DNA from: Bacteriovoracaceae bacterium UBA7317
GTDB taxonomy: Bacteria; Bdellovibrionota; Bacteriovoracia; Bacteriovoracales; Bacteriovoracaceae
DNA length: 37,085 nucleotides
Assembly (NCBI GenBank): GCA_002474345.1
Contig: DKQD01000165.1
Location: 10,732-47,816 of the forward strand
Direction: 5' to 3'
Positions 1 to 8,669 of this stretch are shown here, one piece after another. Under the pieces are notes generated by a model that saw only the letters and a list, made by a program, of their open reading frames with translations, did no database searches and was not told where the DNA came from. Position 1 is the first letter of the stretch, and each line of letters starts with the position of its first letter. The position numbers were made by a program, and so were the translations under genes.

Positions 1-446
1 AGTTTCATTCCGTGGGTTTTATTAATTACATCATGAAAAAATAATTTGGAAGAATCATTGTCTTTTGTTTTAACGTCTTGTTGATCATCCAAAATGGTTG
101 GAAAGTAATCAAAAACTTCCTCAACCAAGATTACCCCCATAATCGGTAATAGCACTATTATTCCGACTATGGGAATTCCACTTTCAAAAACAACAAAGCA
201 TGAAAAAAGAAATTGCCCCAAAACAAGTTCGTAAAAATAAAACTTTTCTTTTCTAAAAGGTGGAGTCAAAGCTGGGCCAAAAAGAAATAATTGATAGTGG
301 TAGAGGAGATTCAAACTGGAAAAAAAGAGTGAAGATAAATCTCCACCCTTAAGTTCGTAAACAAATAACCATAAGAAGAAAGAAAGGCCAAGCCCAAAAA
401 AAAGATACCTTGATAGAAAATCATGGCCATTTTTAATTGATCTCAC
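1..446 (-). CDS. Partial membrane sensor protein, probable histidine kinase N-terminus
   Basis: This gene runs off the left edge; about 148 N-terminal codons are visible. A GTG start at 444-446 is chosen because a purine-rich stretch (AGGAAAGAGAGG on the minus strand) precedes it. The visible part has about four hydrophobic segments (residues roughly 12-30, 38-58, 75-92 and 94-112), then a charged linker, then a segment reading FFHDVINKTHG. An H-D followed by hydrophobic-x-N resembles the phosphoacceptor H-box of some sensor histidine kinases, so a membrane-bound kinase is inferred. The ATPase domain, which would prove it, lies outside the window. It follows eno on the same strand with a gap of about 40 bases and could be cotranscribed with it. 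Confidence 0.55.
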   Translation of the reverse strand, partial: MRSIKNGHDFLSRYLFFGLGLSFFLWLFVYELKGGDLSSLFFSSLNLLYHYQLFLFGPALTPPFRKEKFYFYELVLGQFLFSCFVVFESGIPIVGIIVLLPIMGVILVEEVFDYFPTILDDQQDVKTKDNDSSKLFFHDVINKTHGMK

Positions 447-486
447 CCTCTCTTTCCTTCTAGGCCACTGGATTTTAATGAGGGGT

Positions 487-1767
487 TTATCTAACTGGCC
501 TATAAACCGCTTTTTCCCCCAAAACTTCTTCTATTCTTAGCAGCTGATTATACTTTTCCATCCTGTCTGATCGGCTTGCAGAGCCTGTTTTTATATGGCC
601 TGCTCCCGTCGCCACAGCAAGATCCGCAATAAAGGAATCCCCTGTCTCACCCGATCGGTGGCTAATGATGGACTTAAAATTATTTTTATAGGCCAAATCC
701 ATCGTTTGAAAAGTTTCCGTCAATGTCCCAATTTGGTTGACTTTGACTAAAATAGCGTTGGCCTGCTTTTTTTCAATTCCTTCTTTTAAAATTTTCTTAT
801 TTGTTACAAAGAGGTCGTCGCCTACAAGGACCATCTTTTCACCAAGTTTTTGAGTCAATTGTGTCCAACCATCAAAGTCGGATTCATCAAGCCCATCTTC
901 AATTGAATAAATCGGATAGCGGCCACTAAGTTTTGAGTAATATTCAATCATTTCAGAAGAAGAGAACTCTTTTCCTTGAACCCTGTAAGTGCCTTCTTTA
1001 AAAAATTCGCTTGCAGCTGCATCTAGGCTTAAAGATATTTGCTCACCAGGTTTATAACCAGCTTTTTCAATGGCCACGAGAATCAAATCAAGAGCTTCTT
1101 CATGAGAGCCTAAGTTTGGAGCAAATCCTCCCTCATCACCTACATTAGTAGAGTATTTCTTTTCTGTGAGAACTTTTTTCAAGTGATGAAAAATTTCGAC
1201 CCCTGCTCTCAAGTTTTCAGAAAAAGAAGATTTTAGATGAGGCAAGATCATAAATTCTTGGATATCAAGATTGTTTGAAGCATGAGAGCCCCCATTTATG
1301 ATATTCATAAGAGGTGATGGCAGTAATAATTGCCCCTCCGGTGTAGGAACCTTTAGGGATTCGTGGAGGTATTGAAATAAAGGTTTTTGTGCTTCTAAGG
1401 ATGCTGCTCGGCAGACGGCCATACTAACGGCCAACATTGAATTAGCACCTAAGTTAGATTTATTTTCCGTTCCGTCCTTTTCAATCATAAGATTGTCTAT
1501 CGCCTCTTGATCATAAACATCTTTACCCTGCAAGAGAGGAGTTATCTCCTCACGAATATGACCGACAGCTTTTCTTACGGACTTACCTAAATAATAAGAA
1601 GAGTCTTTGTCCCTTAACTCCAATGCTTCACGACTTCCTGTTGAGGCTCCTGAAGGAACTGCAGCTCTTCCCAAAAAGCCCTTGTCTGTTACAACATCAA
1701 CCTCAATGGTCGGGTTTCCCCTAGAGTCAAGAATTTGTCGGGCCTGTATTTTTTCTATCTTTGCCAT
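487..1767 (-). CDS. eno: Enolase
   Basis: Phosphopyruvate hydratase interconverts 2-phosphoglycerate and phosphoenolpyruvate in glycolysis and gluconeogenesis, and is cytosolic. The 426-residue length is typical. The magnesium ligands are recognisable as D249 (in LSLDAAASE), E290 (in [10 protein letters not shown]) and D317 (in VGDDLF). The catalytic pair is visible as E212 ([10 protein letters not shown]) and K342 (VKVNQIG). The C-terminal signature SHRSGETGD and the GSASRSDR loop are intact. The ATG start is preceded by GGGAG at good distance. It lies downstream of murI on the same strand with a gap of about 127 bases. PEP carboxykinase, which feeds the same PEP pool, is encoded elsewhere in the window. 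Confidence 0.98.
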   Translation of the reverse strand: MAKIEKIQARQILDSRGNPTIEVDVVTDKGFLGRAAVPSGASTGSREALELRDKDSSYYLGKSVRKAVGHIREEITPLLQGKDVYDQEAIDNLMIEKDGTENKSNLGANSMLAVSMAVCRAASLEAQKPLFQYLHESLKVPTPEGQLLLPSPLMNIINGGSHASNNLDIQEFMILPHLKSSFSENLRAGVEIFHHLKKVLTEKKYSTNVGDEGGFAPNLGSHEEALDLILVAIEKAGYKPGEQISLSLDAAASEFFKEGTYRVQGKEFSSSEMIEYYSKLSGRYPIYSIEDGLDESDFDGWTQLTQKLGEKMVLVGDDLFVTNKKILKEGIEKKQANAILVKVNQIGTLTETFQTMDLAYKNNFKSIISHRSGETGDSFIADLAVATGAGHIKTGSASRSDRMEKYNQLLRIEEVLGEKAVYRPVR

Positions 1768-1894
1768 AATATCTCCCTATTCAAAGAATCAAGAACCGGT
1801 GGATTTAAACACGAACAAGGTTTTTTGTCACGAGCTCACACACAGACAACTTTGACCAAAATGTATATGCTCTCTTAGTTTTTGAAATTAAATA

Positions 1895-2701
1895 TTAGCT
1901 TAGTAAGGTAAAATCACTGAACTTTCTTAAGTCCCATGCACCACTTTTTGTAGACAAAAATTGAAAGGTAGAGTTTCCACTCCTTGCAACACAGGACCCG
2001 CTTTTTTTTAAGGTTACTCCATCAAGCAAATGTTCCACTCTTTTGGCCACGTAAGGGCCCGGAGATATGCACTGACAACCCAATTCGTTTTCGATAAAGG
2101 ATTGAACTAGAGGGTAATGAGTGCAACCCAAAATAACATGAGTAAAGCCCAAACCTTTTAACGGCCCTAACTCCAAACGAAGCTTCCTCTCTAATTCACG
2201 GCTATTCCCTCTTGAATAAAGCTCCTCAACAATATTCGCCAGGTTTTTACAGTCAAAAATACTAATTTCTCCCTTCGGGTCAACTCGTTTTTTAAGCTCC
2301 ACAAAGCGAGGTGAGACTTTGGTTGAAGGTGTAATAAGAGCGGCCAAACGTCTCGGTTTAAGAGTTTTACACCCAGATGAAAGAACCTCTCCCTGGTTAA
2401 CAATATTAAGATAAGGCTCAACACCAACAAAGGGCATACCGCAAAAACGCTCTCGAAGTGACTGTATCCCCAAGGCAGTCGCTGTATTACAGGCAACAAC
2501 AATAAGGTCTACATCTTTTTCGATGAGGACCTCCACAACTTTTTCACAGCGTTTGCGTATAAACTCTTCTGACTTTTCCCCGTAAGGCAAAAAAGCCTCA
2601 TCAGCAATATAATAAAAAGAGAGGCTTGGATTAAGGCCCATAAGGTCCTTAAGGATACTAAAACCACCTATTCCAGAGTCAAATAAACCTATCTTTTTCA
2701 T
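1895..2701 (-). CDS. murI: Glutamate racemase
   Basis: It makes D-glutamate from L-glutamate for the peptidoglycan stem peptide, in the cytosol. The family signature is complete: FDSGIGG near the N-terminus (D8), the first catalytic cysteine C71 in VACNTAT, and the second C193 in LGCTHYP with the adjacent H195. Length (268 residues) matches the family. The ATG follows a clear AGGTGG ribosome-binding site. It is divergent from the queD-like gene and upstream of eno, so it may be the first gene of a murI-eno unit. Nothing appears truncated. Confidence 0.96.
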   Translation of the reverse strand: MKKIGLFDSGIGGFSILKDLMGLNPSLSFYYIADEAFLPYGEKSEEFIRKRCEKVVEVLIEKDVDLIVVACNTATALGIQSLRERFCGMPFVGVEPYLNIVNQGEVLSSGCKTLKPRRLAALITPSTKVSPRFVELKKRVDPKGEISIFDCKNLANIVEELYSRGNSRELERKLRLELGPLKGLGFTHVILGCTHYPLVQSFIENELGCQCISPGPYVAKRVEHLLDGVTLKKSGSCVARSGNSTFQFLSTKSGAWDLRKFSDFTLLS

Positions 2702-2935
2702 TCCACCTCATAAACGCTCTGCTCTATCAAAACGAAGCTACATTAACAATCTGTCCTAATGAGATCAACCCCCTTAAAAAAATGAGGCATTATCTTGTGA
2801 AAAAGGTCGCGACAAGACTTACACAACCTTTCCAAACCTCAAGCCTTGGGGTAGAAACGTAATGCAATAAAGCAATGATAAGAATACACTGCTTCGCATT
2901 TTTTCAAAAAGACTTACTGAAGGGAGTAAACCTTT

Positions 2936-3397
2936 ATGCCAAAGTTTACATCGACAAAACTATTGAGGGGCTACCCCTGTACCCATAGACAATGGAAAGC
3001 TGAGAGTCATTGTCGTTTTGTCCACGGGTATAGCCGTGATTTTTACTTTGAGTTCGCTTGTAAAGAACTAACGAAAGAAGGCTGGGTTGTCGACTTTGGG
3101 GGCCTCAAAGAAATAAAGATCTGGCTATCTCATATGTTTGACCACACTTTCCTTGCTTCCCACGACGATCCTGCACTCGATCATTTTAAACAATTAGATA
3201 AGGAAGGAGTCATCCAACTGCGTCAATTGCCCAATGCAGGAATGGAAGGAACAGCTCAATTTGTTTATGATCATGTCAGCAAAATGATAGACGAAATGAC
3301 TAATGGAAGGGCATGGGTTACCAAAGTAGAAGTTAGGGAAAATGAAAAGAACTCGGCCTTCCTTGAAATTGAAGGCCCTCCAAGCGAACGCGTTTAG
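2936..3397 (+). CDS. queD: 6-pyruvoyl-tetrahydropterin synthase / QueD family protein
   Basis: This 153-residue protein belongs to the PTPS/QueD fold, which makes 6-carboxytetrahydropterin for queuosine or related pterins. Recognisable elements are CTHRQW (C15, H17), HCRFVHGYSR (H25, C26, H30), VDFGGLK (52-58), FDHTFL (68-73) and a VEVRENE segment near residues 131-137. The usual metal motif HGH reads HGY here (Y32), so one expected zinc histidine is replaced, perhaps compensated by H25. The exact product is therefore less certain than the fold. AGGGAG precedes the ATG. It converges on folA with only 7 bases between the stops; both are pterin-linked genes. Confidence 0.8.
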   Translation: MPKFTSTKLLRGYPCTHRQWKAESHCRFVHGYSRDFYFEFACKELTKEGWVVDFGGLKEIKIWLSHMFDHTFLASHDDPALDHFKQLDKEGVIQLRQLPNAGMEGTAQFVYDHVSKMIDEMTNGRAWVTKVEVRENEKNSAFLEIEGPPSERV

Positions 3398-3404
3398 CTT
3401 TCCT

Positions 3405-3914
3405 TTAGACCTTTTTAAAAACTTGATAGGACCAAGAAGGCCAAGAAGACCCTCCTCCATAATCTTTTGACTCCTTTCTTACCCATAAAGGCTTTCCTTC
3501 ATTTTCAAAGCTTGGGAAAAAGGCATCGGCTTCTTTTTTACCCTTAATCCTTGTCAGATAAAGTGTTTGAGCAAAAGAAATAAGCTGCTCGTAGACTTGA
3601 GCTCCACCTGCGACCATCAGTTCTTTTTCATCATTTTTACTGGCCAATTCCAGTGCCTCTTGAATGCTAAAAACCGGTATAACACTTGAATGTAAGGATA
3701 AACGATCCTCCTCTTTTTTTCTCGTCAAAACAAGAAGGGTTCTTCCAGGTAAAGGCCTTCCAATGGACTCATAAGTTTTCCGTCCCAAGAGGACATAATG
3801 ACCCATCGTTAATTTTTTAAAGTTTTTCAGATCTTCAGGAATCCTCCACAAAAGCTCATTCCCTTTTCCTAGACCTCTATTTTCGTCAATTGCCGCAATC
3901 AATGAAATCTTCAT
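3405..3914 (-). CDS. folA: Dihydrofolate reductase
   Basis: It reduces dihydrofolate to tetrahydrofolate with NADPH, replenishing the cofactor oxidised by thymidylate synthase. The 169-residue protein shows the DHFR pattern: ISLIAAIDENRGLG at the N-terminus, WRIPEDLKNFK with the catalytic acid at D28, GRKTYESIGRPLPGR (the NADPH loop) and the later VAGGAQVYEQ with its Gly-Gly pair. AAGGAG sits 5 bases before the ATG. It lies 39 bases downstream of thyA on the same strand, the classic thyA-folA pairing, so joint transcription is likely. Confidence 0.97.
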   Translation of the reverse strand: MKISLIAAIDENRGLGKGNELLWRIPEDLKNFKKLTMGHYVLLGRKTYESIGRPLPGRTLLVLTRKKEEDRLSLHSSVIPVFSIQEALELASKNDEKELMVAGGAQVYEQLISFAQTLYLTRIKGKKEADAFFPSFENEGKPLWVRKESKDYGGGSSWPSWSYQVFKKV

Positions 3915-3953
3915 TCTTACTCCTTTTCTTAAACAAAAAGCATAATAAAGTAA

Positions 3954-4748
3954 TCAAACCGCGACTTCTGCTTTTATATGCGGATGAGGTAAATAATTTT
4001 CAAAAGAAAAATCCTCGTATTTATGGTCAAAAATTGAGGAGGGCCTTCTCCTAAAAACTAGCCTAGGTAAGCCCCTAGTCTCTCTTTTCAATTGGAGTTT
4101 TACCTGATCCAAATGGTTCGTATAAAGGTGAACATCACCTCCAGTCCAAACAAACTCTCCAACATCTAACCCGCATTGAGCTGCAACCATATGTGTGAGC
4201 AATGAATAGGAAGCGATATTAAATGGCAAACCTAAAAACACATCGCAGCTTCTCTGATAGAGCTGACAGGACAAGCGACCATTGGAAACAAAAAACTGAA
4301 AAAGACAATGGCAAGGAGGCAAGGCCATCTTTTCTAAATCCCCTGGGTTCCATGCACTTACCACAAGTCTTCTCGAAGATGGGTTGGATTGTATCTCCTC
4401 TATAACACGTCCCAATTGATCAATAACATGACCATCAGTGGATTCCCAAGATCTCCATTGCTTTCCATAAATAGGACCCAGGTCCCCATTTTCATCGCAC
4501 CATTCGTTCCAAATATTACAACCATTCTCTTTCAAAAATTGAACATTAGTATCGCCTTTTAAAAACCAAAGAAGCTCCACAATAATTGATTTTAAGTGTA
4601 GCTTCTTAGTCGTCAAAAGAGGGAAGCCTTCCGATAAATCAAAGCGCATTTGCCTTCCAAACACGTTAAGTGTTCCAACCTTTGTTCTATCTTCTTTAAG
4701 CTCTCCATTCTCAAGAATATCTTTCATTAAATTCAAGTAAGCTTTCAT
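3954..4748 (-). CDS. thyA: Thymidylate synthase (ThyA type)
   Basis: It methylates dUMP to dTMP using methylene-tetrahydrofolate. Length (264 residues) equals that of the well-known enterobacterial enzyme, and the nucleophile falls at C146 in PPCHCLFQF. The dUMP/phosphate loop [17 protein letters not shown] and the N-terminal [10 protein letters not shown] are intact. The start is supported by a G-rich ribosome-binding site (AAGGGGGGAT). It is the first gene of a thyA-folA pair and is divergent from namZ. Confidence 0.97.
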   Translation of the reverse strand: MKAYLNLMKDILENGELKEDRTKVGTLNVFGRQMRFDLSEGFPLLTTKKLHLKSIIVELLWFLKGDTNVQFLKENGCNIWNEWCDENGDLGPIYGKQWRSWESTDGHVIDQLGRVIEEIQSNPSSRRLVVSAWNPGDLEKMALPPCHCLFQFFVSNGRLSCQLYQRSCDVFLGLPFNIASYSLLTHMVAAQCGLDVGEFVWTGGDVHLYTNHLDQVKLQLKRETRGLPRLVFRRRPSSIFDHKYEDFSFENYLPHPHIKAEVAV

Positions 4749-4884
4749 TTGGCAATCCCCCCTTATCTAAAAATTTCCTCATCATATAACCTAAAAAGGC
4801 TTCTGGTAAAACCATCCTGTGTCTATAGCGAGGCATTGAGTTTGACCAATTACATTGTCCTAACTTGAAAAACCCTTATTTAGC

Positions 4885-4912
4885 TTGTCACTGTCTCTTT
4901 ACAAGGTACAAT
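4885..4912 (+). promoter_or_regulatory. Putative sigma-70-type promoter for namZ
   Basis: TTGTCA (4885-4890) and TACAAT (4907-4912) are separated by 16 bases, about 70 bases upstream of the NamZ start. Each box differs from consensus at one position. In an AT-rich intergenic region chance matches occur, so this is a moderate call. Confidence 0.45.
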
Positions 4913-4978
4913 AAACTGATTTCCATAAAATTTGACTTAATTTTTTATGAGTAAATGATTAGCTTCTAAGAGGAACAC

Positions 4979-6172
4979 ATGACAAGAATCCATACAGGGC
5001 TTGAGTTATTAAAAATAGAAAAAAACTTACAAAAAAAAATCAAGGGGAATATAGGCCTTCTATGTCACAACGCTTCTATTGATAAGGGTTTTAATCATGC
5101 TATTGAAATAACAAAATCAATTTTTGGACAGAGGCTTAAAAAACTCTTTGGACCTCAGCATGGACTTATAACAGACGTTCAAGACAACATGGTTGAAACT
5201 AAGGACTTTATCCATCCTCATTTCAAATTACCAGTGTATAGCCTCTATTCAGAAACGCGTATACCAACAGATGAAATGCTAGAGGGTATAGATACTCTGA
5301 TTGTTGACCTACAAGACGTAGGAACTCGAGTCTATACCTATATATCCACTTTAGGTCTACTCATGGAAGCCTGTGGAAAGAAAGATATCGAAGTCGTCGT
5401 TCTTGACCGGCCTAACCCTGTTGGCGGAAACATTATTGAAGGAAATATTTTAGGACCCTCCTATAAATCTTTTGTTGGTCACTTTCCGTTTCCAATGAGG
5501 CATGGCCTCACTATGGGAGAGGTTGCCAATTTCTGCCAAGCTCATGGTGAAGGTCGATGTTCTCTTAACGTCATCCAAATGGAGGGCTGGAAGAGGTCCA
5601 TGACTTTTAACGAGACGGACCTTCCGTGGGTCCTCCCCTCACCCAACCTACCGACTTGGGAAAGTGCTTTTACATTCATTGGAACGGTACTTTTCGAAGG
5701 AACCTTTATTTCAGAAGGAAGAGGAACAACCAGAAGCTTAGAAATTATAGGCCACCCTAATCTGGAGCCCTACTCTTTTAAAGAAAGCTTCCTCAAAAAA
5801 TGCGATCTTTTGGGACTCTCTGGATTTAACCTAAGGCCACTGTATTTCAGACCTACCTTTCAAAAGCATGCACAAAAAACTTGTGGGGGGTTTCAAATTC
5901 ATCCTACCAATCTTCAAACGTTTAGACCTTGGACATTGGGACAAGTCTTATGTCATGAGCTTTACCATGAACTGGGGTCGGACTTTCAATGGAACAAAAG
6001 TCCCTATGAGTATGAGTTTGAAAGGCCTGCAATTGATATGATAAATGGCACTCATCAGATTAGAGAGTGGATCGAGGAAAAACGTTCTTGGGAAGATTTA
6101 AAGGCCATTGAAGAAAAAGACTGGCCTCAATTTTTAGATCAAAGGGAATCTATACTACTCTACAGATACTAG
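4979..6172 (+). CDS. namZ: NamZ-type exo-beta-N-acetylmuramidase (DUF1343 family)
   Basis: The protein (397 residues) matches the DUF1343/NamZ family, whose characterised members remove terminal N-acetylmuramic acid from murein fragments. Visible family segments are LLCHNASID, KKLFGPQHGL, LIVDLQDVGTRVYTY, LDRPNPVGGN, PMRHGLTMGE, LPSPNLPTWESA and EGTFISEGRGTT. No signal peptide is seen: it begins with soluble, charged sequence, so it should act in the cytosol on imported muropeptide sugars, unlike secreted family members. AGAGG precedes the ATG. The FHA gene follows after 42 bases. In a predatory bacterium such an enzyme would suit recycling of prey murein, but that role is inference. Confidence 0.87.
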   Translation: MTRIHTGLELLKIEKNLQKKIKGNIGLLCHNASIDKGFNHAIEITKSIFGQRLKKLFGPQHGLITDVQDNMVETKDFIHPHFKLPVYSLYSETRIPTDEMLEGIDTLIVDLQDVGTRVYTYISTLGLLMEACGKKDIEVVVLDRPNPVGGNIIEGNILGPSYKSFVGHFPFPMRHGLTMGEVANFCQAHGEGRCSLNVIQMEGWKRSMTFNETDLPWVLPSPNLPTWESAFTFIGTVLFEGTFISEGRGTTRSLEIIGHPNLEPYSFKESFLKKCDLLGLSGFNLRPLYFRPTFQKHAQKTCGGFQIHPTNLQTFRPWTLGQVLCHELYHELGSDFQWNKSPYEYEFERPAIDMINGTHQIREWIEEKRSWEDLKAIEEKDWPQFLDQRESILLYRY

Positions 6173-6214
6173 AAGATAACTTAACACTTTTACCGTCAAA
6201 AAGGTCTGTAAATT

Positions 6215-6865
6215 ATGGCAAAGAAAGAGTTTTTCCTCATATGGACAAAAGATTCTGGAGAAGAAGAAACAATATCAATTAAACATGAAATGATTTTTGG
6301 AAGAAAAAAAGACTGTGATATGGCACTTCCTGATCAGCTTGTGAGTGGCAAACACTTCCAAACCCTCATTATTGGACAAAAAGTCTACCTTTCTGATCTA
6401 AATTCTTTCAACAAAACGTTCCTTAATGAAGTTGATCTAAGTCCAGAGAAGAAAACGCCCCTTAAAGAAGGAGATATAATAAAAGCAGGGAAGCAAATGT
6501 TTACCTTTACCATGGCCCCCGGCAAATCGGCTTCTGGCACTTCTTCTTCATCCAGCGTCTCGCTTGAAAATGACAGCCTCCAGCTTAAAATTGAAAACCT
6601 AAAAACAGAAGGAACCAAAACAGAAAGCTCTAGACCTGAAGACCCATTCCTAAATGGACTTTATGAACTTAAAGACATACTTGATCTGAGCATAAACCAT
6701 GCCGGTGATTCAAAATACGATTTATCCAGCTTATCTTTCAGTAAAGAACCTAAGAAAACTCATTTTCAAGAATTTAAGGACAAAAAGGAAAAAATTCTAA
6801 ACAGAAACAAAGAGCTAGCTAAAGACCTTAATGAGCTTATAAACCTTTGGAAATCTTTCTTTTAA
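6215..6865 (+). CDS. FHA-domain protein
   Basis: The N-terminal 100 residues form a forkhead-associated domain, which binds phosphothreonine peptides: FGRKKD (G29, R30), VSGKHFQ (S44, H47) and DLNSFNKTFLNE (N66, T68, N71) match the three conserved blocks. A Ser-rich low-complexity linker follows (about 105-120), then a Lys/Glu-rich, helix-prone C-terminus ending in LWKSFF. No kinase or membrane domain is present, so it is probably an adaptor. It follows namZ by 42 bases and may be cotranscribed. The ribosome-binding site (AAGGT, about 10 bases upstream) is weak. Confidence 0.82.
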   Translation: MAKKEFFLIWTKDSGEEETISIKHEMIFGRKKDCDMALPDQLVSGKHFQTLIIGQKVYLSDLNSFNKTFLNEVDLSPEKKTPLKEGDIIKAGKQMFTFTMAPGKSASGTSSSSSVSLENDSLQLKIENLKTEGTKTESSRPEDPFLNGLYELKDILDLSINHAGDSKYDLSSLSFSKEPKKTHFQEFKDKKEKILNRNKELAKDLNELINLWKSFF

Positions 6866-6874
6866 TGCCCTCAT

Positions 6875-6903
6875 TTGCAAGTTATTTTCTTATAAATTAG
6901 AAT
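6875..6903 (+). promoter_or_regulatory. Putative promoter for the PilZ gene
   Basis: TTGCAA (6875-6880) and TAGAAT (6898-6903) are 17 bases apart, giving a transcript start about 60 bases before the PilZ ATG. The boxes overlap a perfect inverted repeat at 6885-6917. Confidence 0.4.
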
Positions 6904-6917
6904 TTAATATAAGAAAA
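6885..6917. promoter_or_regulatory. 10-bp inverted repeat, operator-like or AT-rich terminator
   Basis: TTTTCTTATA (6885-6894) and TATAAGAAAA (6908-6917) are perfect inverted copies around a 13-base centre that contains the putative -10 box. Placement favours a repressor operator for the PilZ gene. An AT-rich terminator hairpin for the FHA gene, which ends 20 bases earlier, is the alternative, though no T-tract follows. Confidence 0.4.
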
Positions 6918-6971
6918 CATCGGTATTATCCTGTTCATGAATTTTTTAAAGAGGAAAGAAGGAAAAAGATC

Positions 6972-7670
6972 ATGAAAAAAAAGAAAAATCTTTTTAAGGT
7001 ACTTTCAGAAAACGACATGAAAGAAAAACTCAGGCTCGCTTCAGAGGAAAAGTCAGAGGCCCATATTTGGGAACAAGCCGATAATATCAGAGAACTTTTT
7101 TATATTACAGATTTCCAAGAAGATCAAAATAGGTTTATTTTGAGACCTAGCCTCAATGAGACATCACTTTTAAACAAAGAATGCCTGATTAATTTTGAAG
7201 CTGAAGATAGAGAGTTTTTTTCAACTGGCACAATTCAACCAGGAGAAAAAGGCCTTTTCCTTTTTACTATTGGAAATAAAGTGTTTAGGTTCGATAAGAG
7301 AAAGCACTTAAGAATCCCTGAGGAGTTTACTGAAAGCCTTATATTCAAAGTCAATAGACAGAAGGACTTCCACTTTAATTGCTTCAATATTTCAGAGGGT
7401 GGAATTGGAATCATCTGCAACCTGGATAAAAGAGATGTTTTTAGTGTAAATAAGAAGTTTAGAGACGTTTTTTTAGAGTTCAATGGCAAAAACTATGCAA
7501 TTGAGCTCGTTATTGTTCAATATAATGGTGAAGCTGATGAAGAATACGGACAAAATAAAATTCAAATCGGACTGGCCTTCAAAAGCATTACTGAAACAGT
7601 AAAATTCAATATTAAAAAAGAAGTACAGAAGTGTTTATTCAAAGCTCTTAAAGGCAAAAAAGAATCGTAA
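6972..7670 (+). CDS. PilZ-domain protein, probable c-di-GMP receptor
   Basis: Residues about 105-225 form a PilZ domain with both c-di-GMP motifs: the R-x3-R element RKHLR (R110, R114) and the NxSxxG element NISEGG (N139, S141, G144). The first 100 residues (including ILRPS and GLFLFTIG segments) look like a YcgR-N-like barrel, but this is less certain. It is soluble, with no signal peptide. GAAGGA precedes the ATG. It converges on the App1-type gene with 3 bases between stops. A role in controlling motility or surface behaviour is typical of the family but not shown here. Confidence 0.85.
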   Translation: MKKKKNLFKVLSENDMKEKLRLASEEKSEAHIWEQADNIRELFYITDFQEDQNRFILRPSLNETSLLNKECLINFEAEDREFFSTGTIQPGEKGLFLFTIGNKVFRFDKRKHLRIPEEFTESLIFKVNRQKDFHFNCFNISEGGIGIICNLDKRDVFSVNKKFRDVFLEFNGKNYAIELVIVQYNGEADEEYGQNKIQIGLAFKSITETVKFNIKKEVQKCLFKALKGKKES

Positions 7671-7673
7671 AAT

Positions 7674-8504
7674 CTACCGTACTTTGCAAATTTCCTGAAT
7701 CCTTAAATCAATTTTTTTGGCCAATTTTAGAATATATTCATTTTGGACAAATGGTTTTTTCAAAAAACCCGAAGGAGGGCAATTTCCATAGGGCGGAAGT
7801 ACTTTCCAAGGGGAAGATTTTAACACTTCTTTTCCAATTCTTAGCAAAGTCTTAGTTGAAATACGTCCCCTTTCATGCTCCATTAAGCCAAGATCAAAGG
7901 CAGTCCAATAGCTTCTTTGACCACTAAAAAAGTTTTTATTTTCAACATTATGAATATAGATTTCTTTAACTTTTTCAGGAAATTTTTTTCTTAATTCATG
8001 ATAAATAGCAGGATCTTCATTGACATCGTCTCCAATTAGAACAAAAGGGCCTTCTTCATCTTCCAAAATCCTTTCGAATACCTCTCTCTTAAAAAGGCGG
8101 CTTTCTTTCCCCAAAGGTCGAAGAAAAATTTTATGCTTTGGAAATTGATGGTGCTTTAAAAGACTTTGAACCATAGGGTAAAGAAAGCTGGGAGAAGCAC
8201 TGATCACCGTTAAACGAAATTCTTCTTCACAAAAAGAGCCGGCTTTTTGCCCAGTCATTCCCCTATAAAGAATATCAAAGCCAGCATTAATATGCTTTTT
8301 GAAAAGGGCATTATATCCCATCACTGATATTTTTTTGGACGGGTAGGTCTTTATTGTGTCATCAAAATCACTCAAAATTTTTGTGCCATTTTTGCAAGAC
8401 TCCTCTGCTGAAAAGGCTTTCAAAAGGGGGGAAGAAGCCATAAAAAAGGCAAAAAAAGACAGAAAGGGCAGGCACAATTTCTTGGAACTTAGCAGCTGAC
8501 TCAA
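7674..8504 (-). CDS. Secreted App1-type (DUF2183) HAD phosphatase
   Basis: The start is TTG (8502-8504) with GGGAG 8 bases upstream; no in-frame ATG would keep the signal peptide. Residues 1-33 form a signal peptide ending in AFSA, so the enzyme should be exported. The mature part has the HAD/App1 catalytic motif DFDDT (D46, D48, T50) and the later LIGDDVNEDPAIY acid motif, as in the phosphatidate-phosphatase catalytic domain of yeast App1 and bacterial DUF2183 proteins. Lipid phosphate is a plausible substrate but is inferred. It is divergent from the receiver gene at 8670. Confidence 0.8.
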   Translation of the reverse strand: MSQLLSSKKLCLPFLSFFAFFMASSPLLKAFSAEESCKNGTKILSDFDDTIKTYPSKKISVMGYNALFKKHINAGFDILYRGMTGQKAGSFCEEEFRLTVISASPSFLYPMVQSLLKHHQFPKHKIFLRPLGKESRLFKREVFERILEDEEGPFVLIGDDVNEDPAIYHELRKKFPEKVKEIYIHNVENKNFFSGQRSYWTAFDLGLMEHERGRISTKTLLRIGKEVLKSSPWKVLPPYGNCPPSGFLKKPFVQNEYILKLAKKIDLRIQEICKVR

Positions 8505-8603
8505 TTCGTATTCTCCCAGGTATTTGTTTTTTCGGGGGATACTAAGGTATCTTTATTAGAATAAAAAGATCTTTTTCAAAATTTTCCTCTTTTTGGCCAT
8601 TGG

Positions 8604-8623
8604 GTTCCATACTAAAATGGAAC
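8604..8623. promoter_or_regulatory. 7-bp inverted repeat upstream of the receiver gene
   Basis: GTTCCAT (8604-8610) and ATGGAAC (8617-8623) flank a 6-base centre containing ACTAAA. It lies between the divergent App1-type and receiver genes, about 45 bases before the receiver start. An operator or a small mRNA hairpin are both possible. Confidence 0.3.
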
Positions 8624-8669
8624 TAAGTGCTAAAAAGAAAGGCAGAGAGGAGAAAAAAAAGAGAAAATT

